Shown here: positions 50,045 through 58,502 of the stretch, in pieces | Numbering within the stretch: position 1 is the stretch's first letter | Layout of the letters: each line of letters begins with the position of its first letter | Assembly: GCA_027493885.1 (NCBI GenBank) | Contig: JAOSJZ010000001.1 | Location: 1,364,001-1,428,000, forward strand | Direction of reading: 5' to 3' | DNA: 64,000 nt | Origin: Gaiella sp. | GTDB lineage: Bacteria; Actinomycetota; Thermoleophilia; Gaiellales; Gaiellaceae | Position numbers and translations under genes: made by a program | Notes under the pieces: generated by a model | Seen by the model: only the letters and a program-made list of their open reading frames with translations | What the model was told of the DNA's origin: nothing | The model's database searches: none

Positions 50045-52882
50045 CTACCGCGCGCCGAGCGCGGTACGTACGATGCGATCCTGCTCGACCTGGTGCGCGG
50101 TCGGGTACCCCTCGCTCGGGCTCGCTTTCCACGTGCGGCCGACGTACTGGAGGCTCTCGGCTGAGGTTCTGCGAACCGTCTCCTCGAGCCGGTGCCTGAT
50201 CGAGCGCCATGGGCCCATGTTCTGCGGCTCCTCCTGCGCCCAGACGACCTGGCGCAGACCCGGATAGCGGGCGAGGAGCATCTCGACCGCCTCGACGGGG
50301 AACGGATAGAGCTGCTCGAGGCGGGCGATCGCGACGTGGCGGGCCCCCTCGTGCAGGTCGTGCCCGGCGATGTCGTAGTAGAGCTTCCCCGAGCAGAGGA
50401 CGAGGCGCTCTACCTCGTCGTGATGCGCCCTCGGGTCGTCGACGACCGCCTGGAACGTCCCCTCCGACAGCTCCTCGAGCGTCGAGGAGGCCTGCTTCAG
50501 GCGCAGGAGGCCCTTCGGGGTCATCACGACGAGCGGCCGGGCGACGGCGTCGAGCGCCTGCCGCCGCAGCAGGTGGAAGAGCTGGGCCGCGGTCGTGCAG
50601 TTGCAGACCCTGATGTTGTCCTGGGCGCCCTGCTGGAGAAACCGCTCGAGGCGCGCGCTCGAGTGCTCGGGGCCGTTGCCCTCGTAGCCGTGCGGGAGGA
50701 GCAACGTCAGCCGGGAGGTCTGGTTCCACTTCGACCGGCCGGCGACGACGAACTGGTCGATCACGATCTGGGCGCCGTTGACGAAGTCGCCGAACTGCGC
50801 CTCCCAGAGAACGAGCGCGTCGGGCGCCGAGACGGAGTAGCCGTACTCGAAGCCGACGGTCGCGTACTCGGAGAGCGGGGAGTTGTACACCTCGAACGCC
50901 GCGTTCGCGCTCGGCAGCAGCTGGATCGGCGTCGCGGTCTCGCCGGTCTCGGGATCGTGCAGCACGAGGTGGCGATGCGAGAACGTTCCGCGCTCCGTGT
51001 CCTGGCCCGAGAGCCTGATCGGGATGCCGTCCTCGAGCAGGGACGCGAACGCGAGGGACTCGGCCTGGCCCCAGTCGATGCCTCCGCTCTCGATCGTCTC
51101 ACGACGACGCTCGAGCTGCCGGGCGAGCTTCGGGTTGACGGTGAATTCCGCGGGCACGGCCAGCAGCTGCTCGTTCAGCGTGCGTAGGCGCTCGGCGGGT
51201 ACCGCGGTCTCGACCGCTTCTCCCGTGCCGGTGACCGCCGGCGGCTCGGGCGGCGGCGACGGCGGCTCCGCGATCGACGCGCGCAGGCGGTCGTGGGCGC
51301 TGCGGAGGGTTGCGGTCACCTCCTCGACCATCGCCTCGGCTTCGCCGGGCCGGAGCGCTCCTTCCTCGACGAGGCGCTCGGCGTACTGCTCGCGGACGGT
51401 CGGCTGCTCGTGGATCCGCTCGACCTGGAGCGGCTGCGTGTACGCGGCCTCGTCCTGCTCGTTGTGCCCGAAGCGGCGGTATCCGACGACGTCGATCACG
51501 AAGTCGTGGCCGAACTCCGCCCGGTACGCCAGGGCGAGCCTGACCGCGCTCAGCGCGGCTTCCGGATCGTCGGCGTTGACGTGCACGATCGGGATGTCGA
51601 ACCCCTTGGCGAGATCGCTCGAGTATCGCGTCGAGCGGCTCTCCATCGGGTCGGTCGTGAACCCGACCTGGTTGTTCGTGATCAGGTGGAGCGTTCCGCC
51701 GGTGGAGTAACCCTCGAGGCTCTGAAGGTTGAGGGTCTCCGCGACGACTCCCTGGCCCGCGAACGCCGCGTCGCCGTGGATGAGGATCGGGAATGCGACG
51801 GTCGGGTCGTGCAGGCCCGCCCCGTGCGAGCGGTCGGTTTGCTCGGCGCGCGTCCAGCCCTCGACGACGGGATCGACGGCCTCGAGGTGACTCGGGTTGG
51901 GCGAGATCGTCACCTCCACCTCCCCGGCGGCGGTCGCCCGCGTTCCGGACGCCGGAAGGTGGTACTTGACGTCGCCGCTCCCGCCTTCGGGATCGACGAC
52001 GAGCGCGTCGTAGGAGCGCTCGCCCTCGAACTCGCGCAGGATCGACTCGTACGAGCGCCCGACCGTGTGCACGAGCGCGTTCAGCCTGCCGCGGTGCGCC
52101 ATCCCGATCACGACCTCGTGCGCGCCCGCCTCCGCTCCGAGCTCGATCGCCTCGTCGAGCATCGGGACGAGCACGTCGAGCCCCTCGAGCGAGAATTGCT
52201 TCTGGCCGAGGAACGATCGCCGCAGATACTGCTCGAAGCCCTCCACCTGGGACAGGCGGCGGAGGAGGCGAGCCCGCTGCTCCGGCTCGAGCGCGACCTG
52301 GAAGCGCCCGGACTCGATCGCCTTTCGCAGCCAGACGCGCTCGGCGTGGTCCGAGATGTGCTCGATCTCGTATGCGCTCGAGCCCGTGTAGACCTCACGC
52401 AGCCGCGGCAGCGCCTCGAGCAGCGTCTCTCCCGGGACGTAGAGGCGCAGCAGGCTTGCCGGGATCCGGGCCCGCAGCTCCGGGGTGAGTGGCGGGACGA
52501 GTCTCGTCTCGTCGAGCGCCGGGTCGCCCATCGGCTCCGACCCGAGCGGATCGAGCCGAGCGGCGAGGTGCCCGTGCATCCGATACGCCTTGACGAGGGC
52601 CATGGCCGCCGCGACCGCGCCCAGGAGGCTCGCGTCCTCCGCCGCCTCGGTCGTCGCAGGTGCGCCGGCCGGCATGGGAGCGGGCACCGGCGCGTGCGCG
52701 GCAGCCCTGGTGCCGGCCGGTGCTCCGTTCCCCGCGGCGCCGTCGCCGGCCGCGGCGGGAGCCTCTGCCTGCTCGAACAGGCGCCGCCACTCGGGAGGCA
52801 CGCTCGCCGGCGCGTCGTGGTACTCCTCCAGGAGCTGCGCGACGTACGCGGCGTTCGGCCCGGTGAGGTCGGTGGCTGCCAT
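50045..52882 (-). CDS. sucA: 2-oxoglutarate dehydrogenase E1 component
   Basis: This 945-residue thiamine-diphosphate enzyme decarboxylates 2-oxoglutarate in the TCA cycle. The cofactor region is LIHGDAAFAGQGVVAETLNL and LHLITNNQVGFTTDP near residue 370. The E1 signature GMAHRGRLNALVHTVGRSYE is near 245, and the C-terminal half has LLPHGYEGNGPEHSSARLER. There is a short Ala/Pro-rich linker (residues 40-80). The long N-terminal acyltransferase domain of mycobacterial-type KGD fusions is absent, so the E2 must be a separate gene outside this window. Confidence 0.96.
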   Translation of the reverse strand: MAATDLTGPNAAYVAQLLEEYHDAPASVPPEWRRLFEQAEAPAAAGDGAAGNGAPAGTRAAAHAPVPAPMPAGAPATTEAAEDASLLGAVAAAMALVKAYRMHGHLAARLDPLGSEPMGDPALDETRLVPPLTPELRARIPASLLRLYVPGETLLEALPRLREVYTGSSAYEIEHISDHAERVWLRKAIESGRFQVALEPEQRARLLRRLSQVEGFEQYLRRSFLGQKQFSLEGLDVLVPMLDEAIELGAEAGAHEVVIGMAHRGRLNALVHTVGRSYESILREFEGERSYDALVVDPEGGSGDVKYHLPASGTRATAAGEVEVTISPNPSHLEAVDPVVEGWTRAEQTDRSHGAGLHDPTVAFPILIHGDAAFAGQGVVAETLNLQSLEGYSTGGTLHLITNNQVGFTTDPMESRSTRYSSDLAKGFDIPIVHVNADDPEAALSAVRLALAYRAEFGHDFVIDVVGYRRFGHNEQDEAAYTQPLQVERIHEQPTVREQYAERLVEEGALRPGEAEAMVEEVTATLRSAHDRLRASIAEPPSPPPEPPAVTGTGEAVETAVPAERLRTLNEQLLAVPAEFTVNPKLARQLERRRETIESGGIDWGQAESLAFASLLEDGIPIRLSGQDTERGTFSHRHLVLHDPETGETATPIQLLPSANAAFEVYNSPLSEYATVGFEYGYSVSAPDALVLWEAQFGDFVNGAQIVIDQFVVAGRSKWNQTSRLTLLLPHGYEGNGPEHSSARLERFLQQGAQDNIRVCNCTTAAQLFHLLRRQALDAVARPLVVMTPKGLLRLKQASSTLEELSEGTFQAVVDDPRAHHDEVERLVLCSGKLYYDIAGHDLHEGARHVAIARLEQLYPFPVEAVEMLLARYPGLRQVVWAQEEPQNMGPWRSIRHRLEETVRRTSAESLQYVGRTWKASPSEGYPTAHQVEQDRIVRTALGAR

Positions 52883-52946
52883 CGACCTTGTTGTACCAGC
52901 GGCCTCCGCAGCCTCCTGCCTTCGGCGTCAGCGCCGGGCGCGCGGG

Positions 52947-53240
52947 TCAGAAGAGCGGGCCGCCGGTCACGACGGCGACGACCATGCCGACGACCCAGGC
53001 AAACGCGCCGAAGAGCGCGGCCTTGAGCGCCAGCGGCTCGTATCGCCGGCTCATCGCGGCGGCGACGAGCGCGACGACGATCGCCACCGGCGCGAGTCGC
53101 GCCGGGTGGGCGTCGAGCTGCAGCAGCAGCCCGAGGCCCATCGCGATGGCGGAGAGGACGATGGAGCCGGCAGCGAGGAGCCCGCCGATCGTGTCGGCGG
53201 CGGACGACCGCCCGCGAGCGGGCTCGTCGACGGAGCTCAC
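52947..53240 (-). CDS. Small membrane protein
   Basis: From the GTG at 53240 the protein is 97 residues. Three hydrophobic segments are visible: GGLLAAGSIVLSAIAMGLGL, APVAIVVALVAAAMS and KAALFGAFAWVVGMVVAVVT. It overlaps the gene upstream as GTGA. The pair lies upstream of sucA on the same strand. I do not recognise the family. Confidence 0.6.
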   Translation of the reverse strand: MSSVDEPARGRSSAADTIGGLLAAGSIVLSAIAMGLGLLLQLDAHPARLAPVAIVVALVAAAMSRRYEPLALKAALFGAFAWVVGMVVAVVTGGPLF

Positions 53241-53503
53241 GACCGCGCCTCGGAGCGTGCGGCGTGCGGCCGCGACGGCACTCTCGCACGGGTGCGCGCA
53301 CCGCGCCTGCCGGGATCGCGGCGCCCGCCACGCGGGCTCGAGGGTCCGCCCGTGATCAGCGTGGATGGCGTATCGCTGACCCGGGCGGCGACGGTCGGCT
53401 GCTCGTCGCGGGGCTCCGCCCGGATCGCCCACCAGACCACCATGCAGAGGTAGACGAGCGGGATCTTGAGCAGCACGAGCATGAAGACGACCTCGAAGAC
53501 CAC
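53237..53503 (-). CDS. Small membrane-anchored protein
   Basis: This 88-residue protein begins MVFEVVFMLVLLKIPLVYLC, a single membrane span with VVWWAIRAEP at the inner face. The rest is a basic, Pro/Arg-rich soluble tail. It overlaps the next small membrane gene by four bases. Function is unknown. Confidence 0.55.
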   Translation of the reverse strand: MVFEVVFMLVLLKIPLVYLCMVVWWAIRAEPRDEQPTVAARVSDTPSTLITGGPSSPRGGRRDPGRRGARTRARVPSRPHAARSEARS

Positions 53504-53697
53504 TGCTGCGAGTCTACGCGCTCGGGCATCGCTGCGGGACGCTCGAGGGGGAGACCTCTCCAGACGCGGGACGGGCGGCGTGCCGGGGCACGGCGGACGA
53601 GGGCTTCGAGAGCCCGCGTCGAAGTCACGGGCTTACACCGCCCTTACGCGGCGGGGCTACCGTGCCCCGCGTTCCGATCCCGCCCAAGGAGGTCCTC

Positions 53698-55110
53698 GTG
53701 CGTTCCATCGTCCGCCCGCTCGTCCTCGCCTGTCTCGCCGCCGCCGTTCTCGTCCCCGCCGCCACCGCCGCCGACCGCATGTGGGTCGGCTTCCAGGACG
53801 ATCCCGTGCTCCGCTGGGACGGGACCCGCCTGGAGGCGATGGACCGGGCGGTCTCGAACAACGCGTCGATCCTGCGGACGATCGTGGACTGGTCGAAGGT
53901 CGCGCCGGAGCGCCCCGCCCAGGCCAGCGACCCGTTCGACCCGGCGTACAAGTTCGGCGACGTCGACGAGTTCGTCCGGAACGCACAGCAGCGCGGCCTC
54001 GAGGTGCTGATCACTCTCTGGGGCACCCCGCCGTGGGCGAACGGCGACCAGAAGCCGCAGGCGATGCCGAAGAACGTCGCCGACTTCCAGAACTTTGCGC
54101 GCGCCGTCGCGTTGCGTTACTCGGGACGCTACGCGGGCTACCCGTACGTGCGCTTCTACACGATCTGGAACGAGTCGAACCTGGCGACGTTCCTCGTCCC
54201 GCAGTTCAACGCGAAGGGCAAGATCGTGAGCCCCGCGAACTACGCGAAGCTGGCCAAGGCGGGGATCGCCGGGATCAAGGCCGGCAACCGGAACGCGCAG
54301 GTCGCGATCGGCGAGACCTCCTCCAACGGGCGCGACAAGAAGAAGCCCGGTGTCACCGACACCGTCGCCCCGGCGACGTTCATGAAGGGCGTCGCGGCCG
54401 CGCTGAAGGGCGTCCGCTTCGACGCCTGGGCCCACCACCCCTATCCCTTCCCGGTGAACCAGAAGCCGACGCAGCTCGTCCGCTACCCGAACGTCACGCT
54501 CAAGAGCATGCCGCGCTTCGAGAAGGACCTCGACGCCGCGTTCCGCCGCAAGAACGTCCCGATCTGGATCACGGAGTACGGCAACGAGACGAGGCCCGGC
54601 GAGCCGAAGGGCGTCACCGAGGCCCAGCAGGCGAAGTACCTCCCGCAGGCGATCGCGATGGCCCGCAAGGACCGGCGCGTCGAGATGTTCATCTGGTTCG
54701 TGATGCAGGACTCGCAGGGGAGCCTCTGGCAGAGCGGCATCTACCGGCAGGACGCGACCCCGAAGCGTGCACAGGCGGGCTTTGCGAGGGCGGCGGCTCC
54801 GCTCGACCCGGTCGACGGGAAGCTGACCGTCCGCGGCGGCACCCGAAATCCGAAGCTCACCGTGTACCTGCGCGACTACTGCGCGAACAACGCCGCCGGC
54901 ACGACGGTCGGCTACACGATCCGCAGCTACGAGAAGAACAAGCTCGTGCAGGTCTCCCAGGGTGCCTCCCCGCTCGGGCTCGACTGCACCGTGAAGCCGC
55001 GCGTCGCGGGCCTCACGGTCGCGAAGAAAAAGACCTACCGCGTCACGGTGTCGGCGAACACCGCCACGACCGGCGAGATCGTGCGGACGATCACCGTCGT
55101 CGGCGCGTAG
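53698..55110 (+). CDS. Secreted glycoside hydrolase (clan GH-A, GH5/GH39-like)
   Basis: The GTG at 53698 follows a strong AAGGAGGT site. The 470-residue protein has a signal peptide (SIVRPLVLACLAAAVLVPAA). The TIM-barrel has the acid/base Glu in YTIWNESNLATFLVPQFN and the nucleophile Glu in VPIWITEYGNETRPGEPKG, about 140 residues apart as in clan GH-A. The last 110 residues form a small beta domain with a Cys pair (DYCANN and LDCTVK). It probably acts on a plant or microbial polysaccharide. A very strong terminator follows. Confidence 0.85.
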   Translation: MRSIVRPLVLACLAAAVLVPAATAADRMWVGFQDDPVLRWDGTRLEAMDRAVSNNASILRTIVDWSKVAPERPAQASDPFDPAYKFGDVDEFVRNAQQRGLEVLITLWGTPPWANGDQKPQAMPKNVADFQNFARAVALRYSGRYAGYPYVRFYTIWNESNLATFLVPQFNAKGKIVSPANYAKLAKAGIAGIKAGNRNAQVAIGETSSNGRDKKKPGVTDTVAPATFMKGVAAALKGVRFDAWAHHPYPFPVNQKPTQLVRYPNVTLKSMPRFEKDLDAAFRRKNVPIWITEYGNETRPGEPKGVTEAQQAKYLPQAIAMARKDRRVEMFIWFVMQDSQGSLWQSGIYRQDATPKRAQAGFARAAAPLDPVDGKLTVRGGTRNPKLTVYLRDYCANNAAGTTVGYTIRSYEKNKLVQVSQGASPLGLDCTVKPRVAGLTVAKKKTYRVTVSANTATTGEIVRTITVVGA

Positions 55111-55117
55111 ATCGCTT

Positions 55118-55156
55118 CCAGGTGTGGGGCGGGTATCGATCCCGCCCCACACCTGG
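55118..55156 (+). terminator. 16-base perfect terminator hairpin
   Basis: CCAGGTGTGGGGCGGG and CCCGCCCCACACCTGG pair perfectly around a seven-base loop, eight bases after the glycosidase stop. It is the longest stem in the window and probably works in both directions. Confidence 0.8.
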
Positions 55157-55361
55157 CTACTCGACCCAGCCGAGGCGTTCGATCGTCACGACGGCGTCGG
55201 GCGCGTTGCCGGCGAGCGCATCGTCGATTCGCCTGCACGGTGAAGTCGCTTATCGGGCGTGCGAGCTCGTCGCGCTCCTAGGTGTGCCTGACGAGCAGGG
55301 TGCGGCCGGCGTCGTCCACGATCGCGGTCGCCGCCCCGACGAATCGTGCTGGCCAGGACAT
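55157..55361 (-). pseudogene. Nudix hydrolase remnant
   Basis: From the ATG at 55361 the strand reads SWPARFVGAATAIVDDAGRT and LLVRHT, then a stop. This is the first 27 residues of a Nudix hydrolase. After the stop the same frame gives ARPISDFTVQ. A one-base shift then gives RIDDALAGNAPDAVVTIERL and GWVE to a stop at 55157, resembling the C-terminal end of the same family. The catalytic Nudix box is absent, so an internal deletion has occurred. Confidence 0.6.
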
Positions 55362-55370
55362 GGATTGACG

Positions 55371-55919
55371 CTAGTCGTTCGCCGCGAAGAGCCGTAGACG
55401 ACGGGAACCAGTGGAGCCGAGGGGGCTCGAACCCCTGGCCTCCGCGATGCCATCGCGGCGCTCTCCCAGCTGAGCTACGGCCCCGAGAGCACCTAGTGTA
55501 ACCGCGAAGTCATAGTCGTCGGCCCAGTTGATGAGAGCACGTTGGTTATTCCTGCTTGGCACCAGACGCAGCTGGACATACGTTCGGGCGCTGAACGTGC
55601 CCATCGGAAGGAGAAAGCAGCGTTCTAGCTCCGGCCAATAGGCCGCGATCGCATCGATCTCAGCGCTCGTGTAGATGCGCTTGACAAAGCCATTCGCCGT
55701 TCGTCGGTTCGAGTACAGGGGGACCGCGAGAACGTCGCCGTGCATGACGGCCGTCTTGCACTGCACTCGTATGAGCCGAGGCCGTAGGTTGAAGATGAGG
55801 TCGTAGCGCTCTCCGTCGGAGAGCGGCCGGAACACACCCAGACCGAGCTTGATCGCTGCGTGAACGATTGCGGACTCGGCAACCGCTCCCTTCTGGTCGG
55901 GCGTAAGCTCGACATCCAC
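55371..55919 (-). CDS. PD-(D/E)XK endonuclease running through a tRNA gene
   Basis: From the GTG at 55919 the protein starts DVELTPDQKGAVAESAIVHA. The catalytic pattern is visible as E in VAESAI, D in GERYDLIFNLRPRLI, and Q-x-K in RVQCKTAV, matching the PDDEXK_5 (group I intron-associated) family. After NWADDYDFAVTL the frame enters tRNA-Ala and reads VAQLGERRDGIAEARGSSPL to a stop at 55371, so the true C-terminus is unclear. The GC content is visibly lower than that of its neighbours. A CATACT element lies seven bases before the GTG, suggesting a leaderless message. It is likely a horizontally gained selfish nuclease. Confidence 0.65.
   Translation of the reverse strand: MDVELTPDQKGAVAESAIVHAAIKLGLGVFRPLSDGERYDLIFNLRPRLIRVQCKTAVMHGDVLAVPLYSNRRTANGFVKRIYTSAEIDAIAAYWPELERCFLLPMGTFSARTYVQLRLVPSRNNQRALINWADDYDFAVTLGALGAVAQLGERRDGIAEARGSSPLGSTGSRRLRLFAAND
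55412..55484 (-). tRNA. tRNA-Ala (GGC)
   Basis: The minus strand folds into a cloverleaf. It has acceptor GGGGCCG/CGGCTCC including the G3:T70 alanine identity pair, the anticodon stem CCGCG/CGCGG with loop ATGGCAT (anticodon GGC), and the T-loop TTCGAGC. CCA is not encoded. The gene lies inside the 3' reading frame of the PD-(D/E)XK nuclease, on the same strand. Confidence 0.96.
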
Positions 55920-56008
55920 GTTCTCAGTATGGAGAACGGATCGGAGGAACCCCGACCGATCTGCGAACGCCACCGACTACGCAGAAGCGAACGGCCGCCG
56001 GTCTGCCA

Positions 56009-56033
56009 GGTGTCCGACTTGAAGTCGGACACC
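56009..56033 (-). terminator. Hairpin after rsfS
   Basis: GGTGTCCGACTT and AAGTCGGACACC are complementary around a single central base (practically a ten-base stem). It lies four bases past the rsfS stop. The first eleven bases of each arm match the hairpin at 18561-18584. Confidence 0.6.
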
Positions 56034-56037
56034 ACGG

Positions 56038-56391
56038 CTACGCCGTCGCGGCGGCCTCGAGCTTCGGGACGTCGTCCCAGAGCTCCTCGAGGCGGTAGTA
56101 CGCGCGCGTCTCGGGCGTGAAGACGTGGAGGACGACGTCGAGGTAGTCGTCGACGATCCAGGTCGCCTCGGGGAGGCCGCTCGAGGAGCGTGGGGTCAGC
56201 TTCGCGTCGCGCTTGAGCGTCGCGTAGACCTCGTCGTGGATCGCCTTGGTGAGCCGCGGGTTCTTCCCCGTCGCGATCACGAAGTAGTCGGTGTAGTCGC
56301 ACACCGACCGCATGTCGAGGATAACCACGTCCGTCGCCAGCTTCTCCTCGCAGAGGGCGGCGATGCGGCGTGCGTGCTCGAGAGAGGTCAG
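56038..56391 (-). CDS. rsfS: Ribosomal silencing factor RsfS
   Basis: RsfS binds L14 and stops subunit joining when nutrients run low. The frame reads TSLEHARRIAALCEEKLATD and ILDMRSVCDYTDYFVIATGK, then GLPEATWIVDDYLDVVLHVF, all typical. The start is unsure. No ATG, GTG or TTG is in frame between the nadD stop and this homology, so a CTG at 56391 is used here. An ATG at 56429 would fit if one G were missing from a GGG run in between. It follows nadD, a common pairing. Confidence 0.85.
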   Translation of the reverse strand: MTSLEHARRIAALCEEKLATDVVILDMRSVCDYTDYFVIATGKNPRLTKAIHDEVYATLKRDAKLTPRSSSGLPEATWIVDDYLDVVLHVFTPETRAYYRLEELWDDVPKLEAAATA

Positions 56392-56447
56392 GTCGGTGTC
56401 GTCCCTTCGGTCGTGCTCGCCCGAAGCATACCCCGGCGTCCGCCGGC

Positions 56448-57023
56448 TCAGCCCGCACGGTAGAGGCGAAGCCGCGCGATCTCGGCGGCGACCGCGGGCG
56501 GCACCAAACCGTCGATCGGCTTCCCCGCCGCGGCACGCGCGCGGATCTCGGAGGACGACACCGGGAGCGGCTCGATCTCGAAGATCGTCACCCGTTCGCG
56601 CCGGTCGAGCCGGGCGAGGACGGCGTCGAGCTCGCTCCGGTCGAACCCCGGTCGGCTCGCGACGCCGAGCCGCGCGAGCTCGAGCACGCGCTCCGGCTCC
56701 TTCCACCCCGGGAAGTCGACGAACTCGTCTGCCCCGACCAGGAACACCGGGTCGGCGAGCCCGAGCGCCTCGAGCGAGTCGACCGTGCGCGCGAATCGGT
56801 CGAGGGCCACCTCGACCTCGTCGAGCGGGGCGAAGGCGAGCTCGGCGAGAAACAGCCGGATCTGCGGCGCGGTCGTCACGTGCTTGTGACCCGGATCGTC
56901 GACCACACGGACGAGCAGCCGGTCGAGCCGGAAGCGCTCGATCGCGGCACGGGCGAGCGCGACGTGGCCCACGTGCGGCGGGTCGAACGCCCCGCCGAGA
57001 ACCCCGATGTTCACGGCTGCCAT
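56448..57023 (-). CDS. nadD: Nicotinate-nucleotide adenylyltransferase
   Basis: This enzyme makes deamido-NAD from nicotinate mononucleotide and ATP. From the ATG at 57023 it is 191 residues. The nucleotidyltransferase motif GVLGGAFDPPHVGHVALARA is at residues 7-26 and the second motif PVSSSEIRARAAAGKPIDGL near 155. The active-site region LVGADEFVDFPGWKEPERVL is also typical. It overlaps obgE by 13 bases and precedes rsfS. Confidence 0.95.
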   Translation of the reverse strand: MAAVNIGVLGGAFDPPHVGHVALARAAIERFRLDRLLVRVVDDPGHKHVTTAPQIRLFLAELAFAPLDEVEVALDRFARTVDSLEALGLADPVFLVGADEFVDFPGWKEPERVLELARLGVASRPGFDRSELDAVLARLDRRERVTIFEIEPLPVSSSEIRARAAAGKPIDGLVPPAVAAEIARLRLYRAG

Positions 57024-58204
57024 TCGAGCTCCTCGTCGCCGACCTCGACGAGCGCGCCGCGGCGGACGCCCGCGCCGCGGAGGGCCTCCTCGAGCTCCTC
57101 CTCGTCGGGCACGTCGCCGACGACCCGGTAGCCGCGGTCGGTGCGCAGCACGCGGAACGGGCGGCGCCGCGGTGGCGTCGGCCGGTAGTCGAGGAACTCC
57201 GGGAGCTGCGCCTCGGCCTCGACGAGCTCGGGCGCGGCAGGGCAGAGGGCGAAGAGCGCCCGTCTCAGCCCCTCGATTCCGGCTCCCGTCGCGCACGAGA
57301 CGCGGTGGACGGCGAGGATGCGCGGATCGTCGACGGAGAACGGCGCCGGCCCGGGCGTGAGGTCGGCCTTGTTGAGGACGACCACCTGCGGCCGCTCGGC
57401 GAGCCCGGCGCCGTACAGCGAGAGCTCACGCTCGATCGTCGCGAAGCGTGCGTCGGCGTCCCCGTCGGAGGCGTCGATCACGTGGAGGAGCAGGCGCGCG
57501 CGCTCGAGATGCGCGAGGAAGTCGTGCCCGAGCCCCACGCCGTCGCTCGCGCCTTCGATCAGCCCGGGCACGTCGGCGACGGTCAGCTGGCTCCCGTCGG
57601 GCGCCTCGACCGTGCCGAGCACCGGCTGGAGCGTGGTGAACGGGTAGTCGGCCACCTTCGGGGTCGCGTTCGAGATGCGGCGCAGGAGCGAGGACTTGCC
57701 TGCGTTGGGGAGCCCGGCCAGCGCCGCGTCGGCGACCAGCTTGAGCCGGAGCTCGAGCTCGTGCTCCTCGCCCGGGAGGCCGGTCTCCGCGAAGCGCGGC
57801 GCCTGCCGCGTCGGCGTCGCGAAGCGGGCGTTGCCGCGACCGCCGGTGCCCCCACGCGCCACGACGACGCGGGCGCCGGCATGCGCGAGGTCGGCGACGA
57901 GCCGGTCGTCGGTGCCCCTCACCTGGGTCCCGACGGGAACTCCGAGCTCGACCGACTCCCCGTCGGCGCCGTGCTTGCGGGCGCCGCGACCGCTGCCGCC
58001 GCGGTCCGCGACGAAGACCCTGCGGCCGCGGAGCGAGGAGAGGTCGCGGAGCGACGGGTCGGCGACGAGCGTGACGTCGCCGCCGCGACCGCCGTCGCCG
58101 CCGTCGGGCCCGCCCTTCGGGACGTACTTCTCGCGACGAAAGGAGAGCGCGCCGTCACCGCCGCGGCCGGAGCGGACGACGATGCGGACGCGATCGTGGA
58201 ACAC
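57011..58204 (-). CDS. obgE: GTPase ObgE/CgtA
   Basis: This 397-residue GTPase is involved in 50S assembly and stress response. The glycine-rich Obg domain is at residues 1-155 (GGPDGGDGGRGGDVTLVADP). The G domain has G1 AGLPNAGKSSLLRRISNA, G3 DVPGLIEGASDGVGLGHDFL, and G4 LNKADL. The C-terminal OCT domain (about 320-397) includes RPFRVLRTDRGYRVVGDVPD. The order rplU-rpmA-obgE-nadD is standard. Confidence 0.97.
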   Translation of the reverse strand: MFHDRVRIVVRSGRGGDGALSFRREKYVPKGGPDGGDGGRGGDVTLVADPSLRDLSSLRGRRVFVADRGGSGRGARKHGADGESVELGVPVGTQVRGTDDRLVADLAHAGARVVVARGGTGGRGNARFATPTRQAPRFAETGLPGEEHELELRLKLVADAALAGLPNAGKSSLLRRISNATPKVADYPFTTLQPVLGTVEAPDGSQLTVADVPGLIEGASDGVGLGHDFLAHLERARLLLHVIDASDGDADARFATIERELSLYGAGLAERPQVVVLNKADLTPGPAPFSVDDPRILAVHRVSCATGAGIEGLRRALFALCPAAPELVEAEAQLPEFLDYRPTPPRRRPFRVLRTDRGYRVVGDVPDEEELEEALRGAGVRRGALVEVGDEELEWQP

Positions 58205-58241
58205 GCGGGCTCCGGGGCCGCCCGGCGGACGGCGTGCCGGG

Positions 58242-58502
58242 TCAGGACGACTCGGAAGCCGTGACCGAGATCGAGCGCCGCTCGCCGCTGCGATGGAACT
58301 CGACGGTTCCCGGGCGCAGCGCGAAGAGAGTGTCGTCGCGCCCGATGCCGACGCCGGGCCCGGGCCGGAAGCGCGTCCCGCGCTGGCGGACGATGATCAT
58401 GCCGGCCTTGACCTCCTGGCCTGCGAAGATCTTCACGCCGAGCCGCTGGCTCTGTGAGTCGCGGCCGTTCTTCGAGGAGCCGAGCCCCTTCTTGTGCGCC
58501 AT
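58242..58502 (-). CDS. rpmA: 50S ribosomal protein L27
   Basis: This 86-residue protein begins [20 protein letters not shown], whose N-terminus reaches the peptidyl-transferase centre. No Firmicutes-type cleavable leader is present. [20 protein letters not shown] is the family core. The ATG overlaps the rplU stop (TAATG). Confidence 0.97.
   Translation of the reverse strand: MAHKKGLGSSKNGRDSQSQRLGVKIFAGQEVKAGMIIVRQRGTRFRPGPGVGIGRDDTLFALRPGTVEFHRSGERRSISVTASESS

Noticed and set aside
55371..55490. GERRDGIAEARGSSPL as a real protein domain
   Set aside because: It is the tRNA-Ala gene read as codons, a well-known artefact, so it is not evidence of function.
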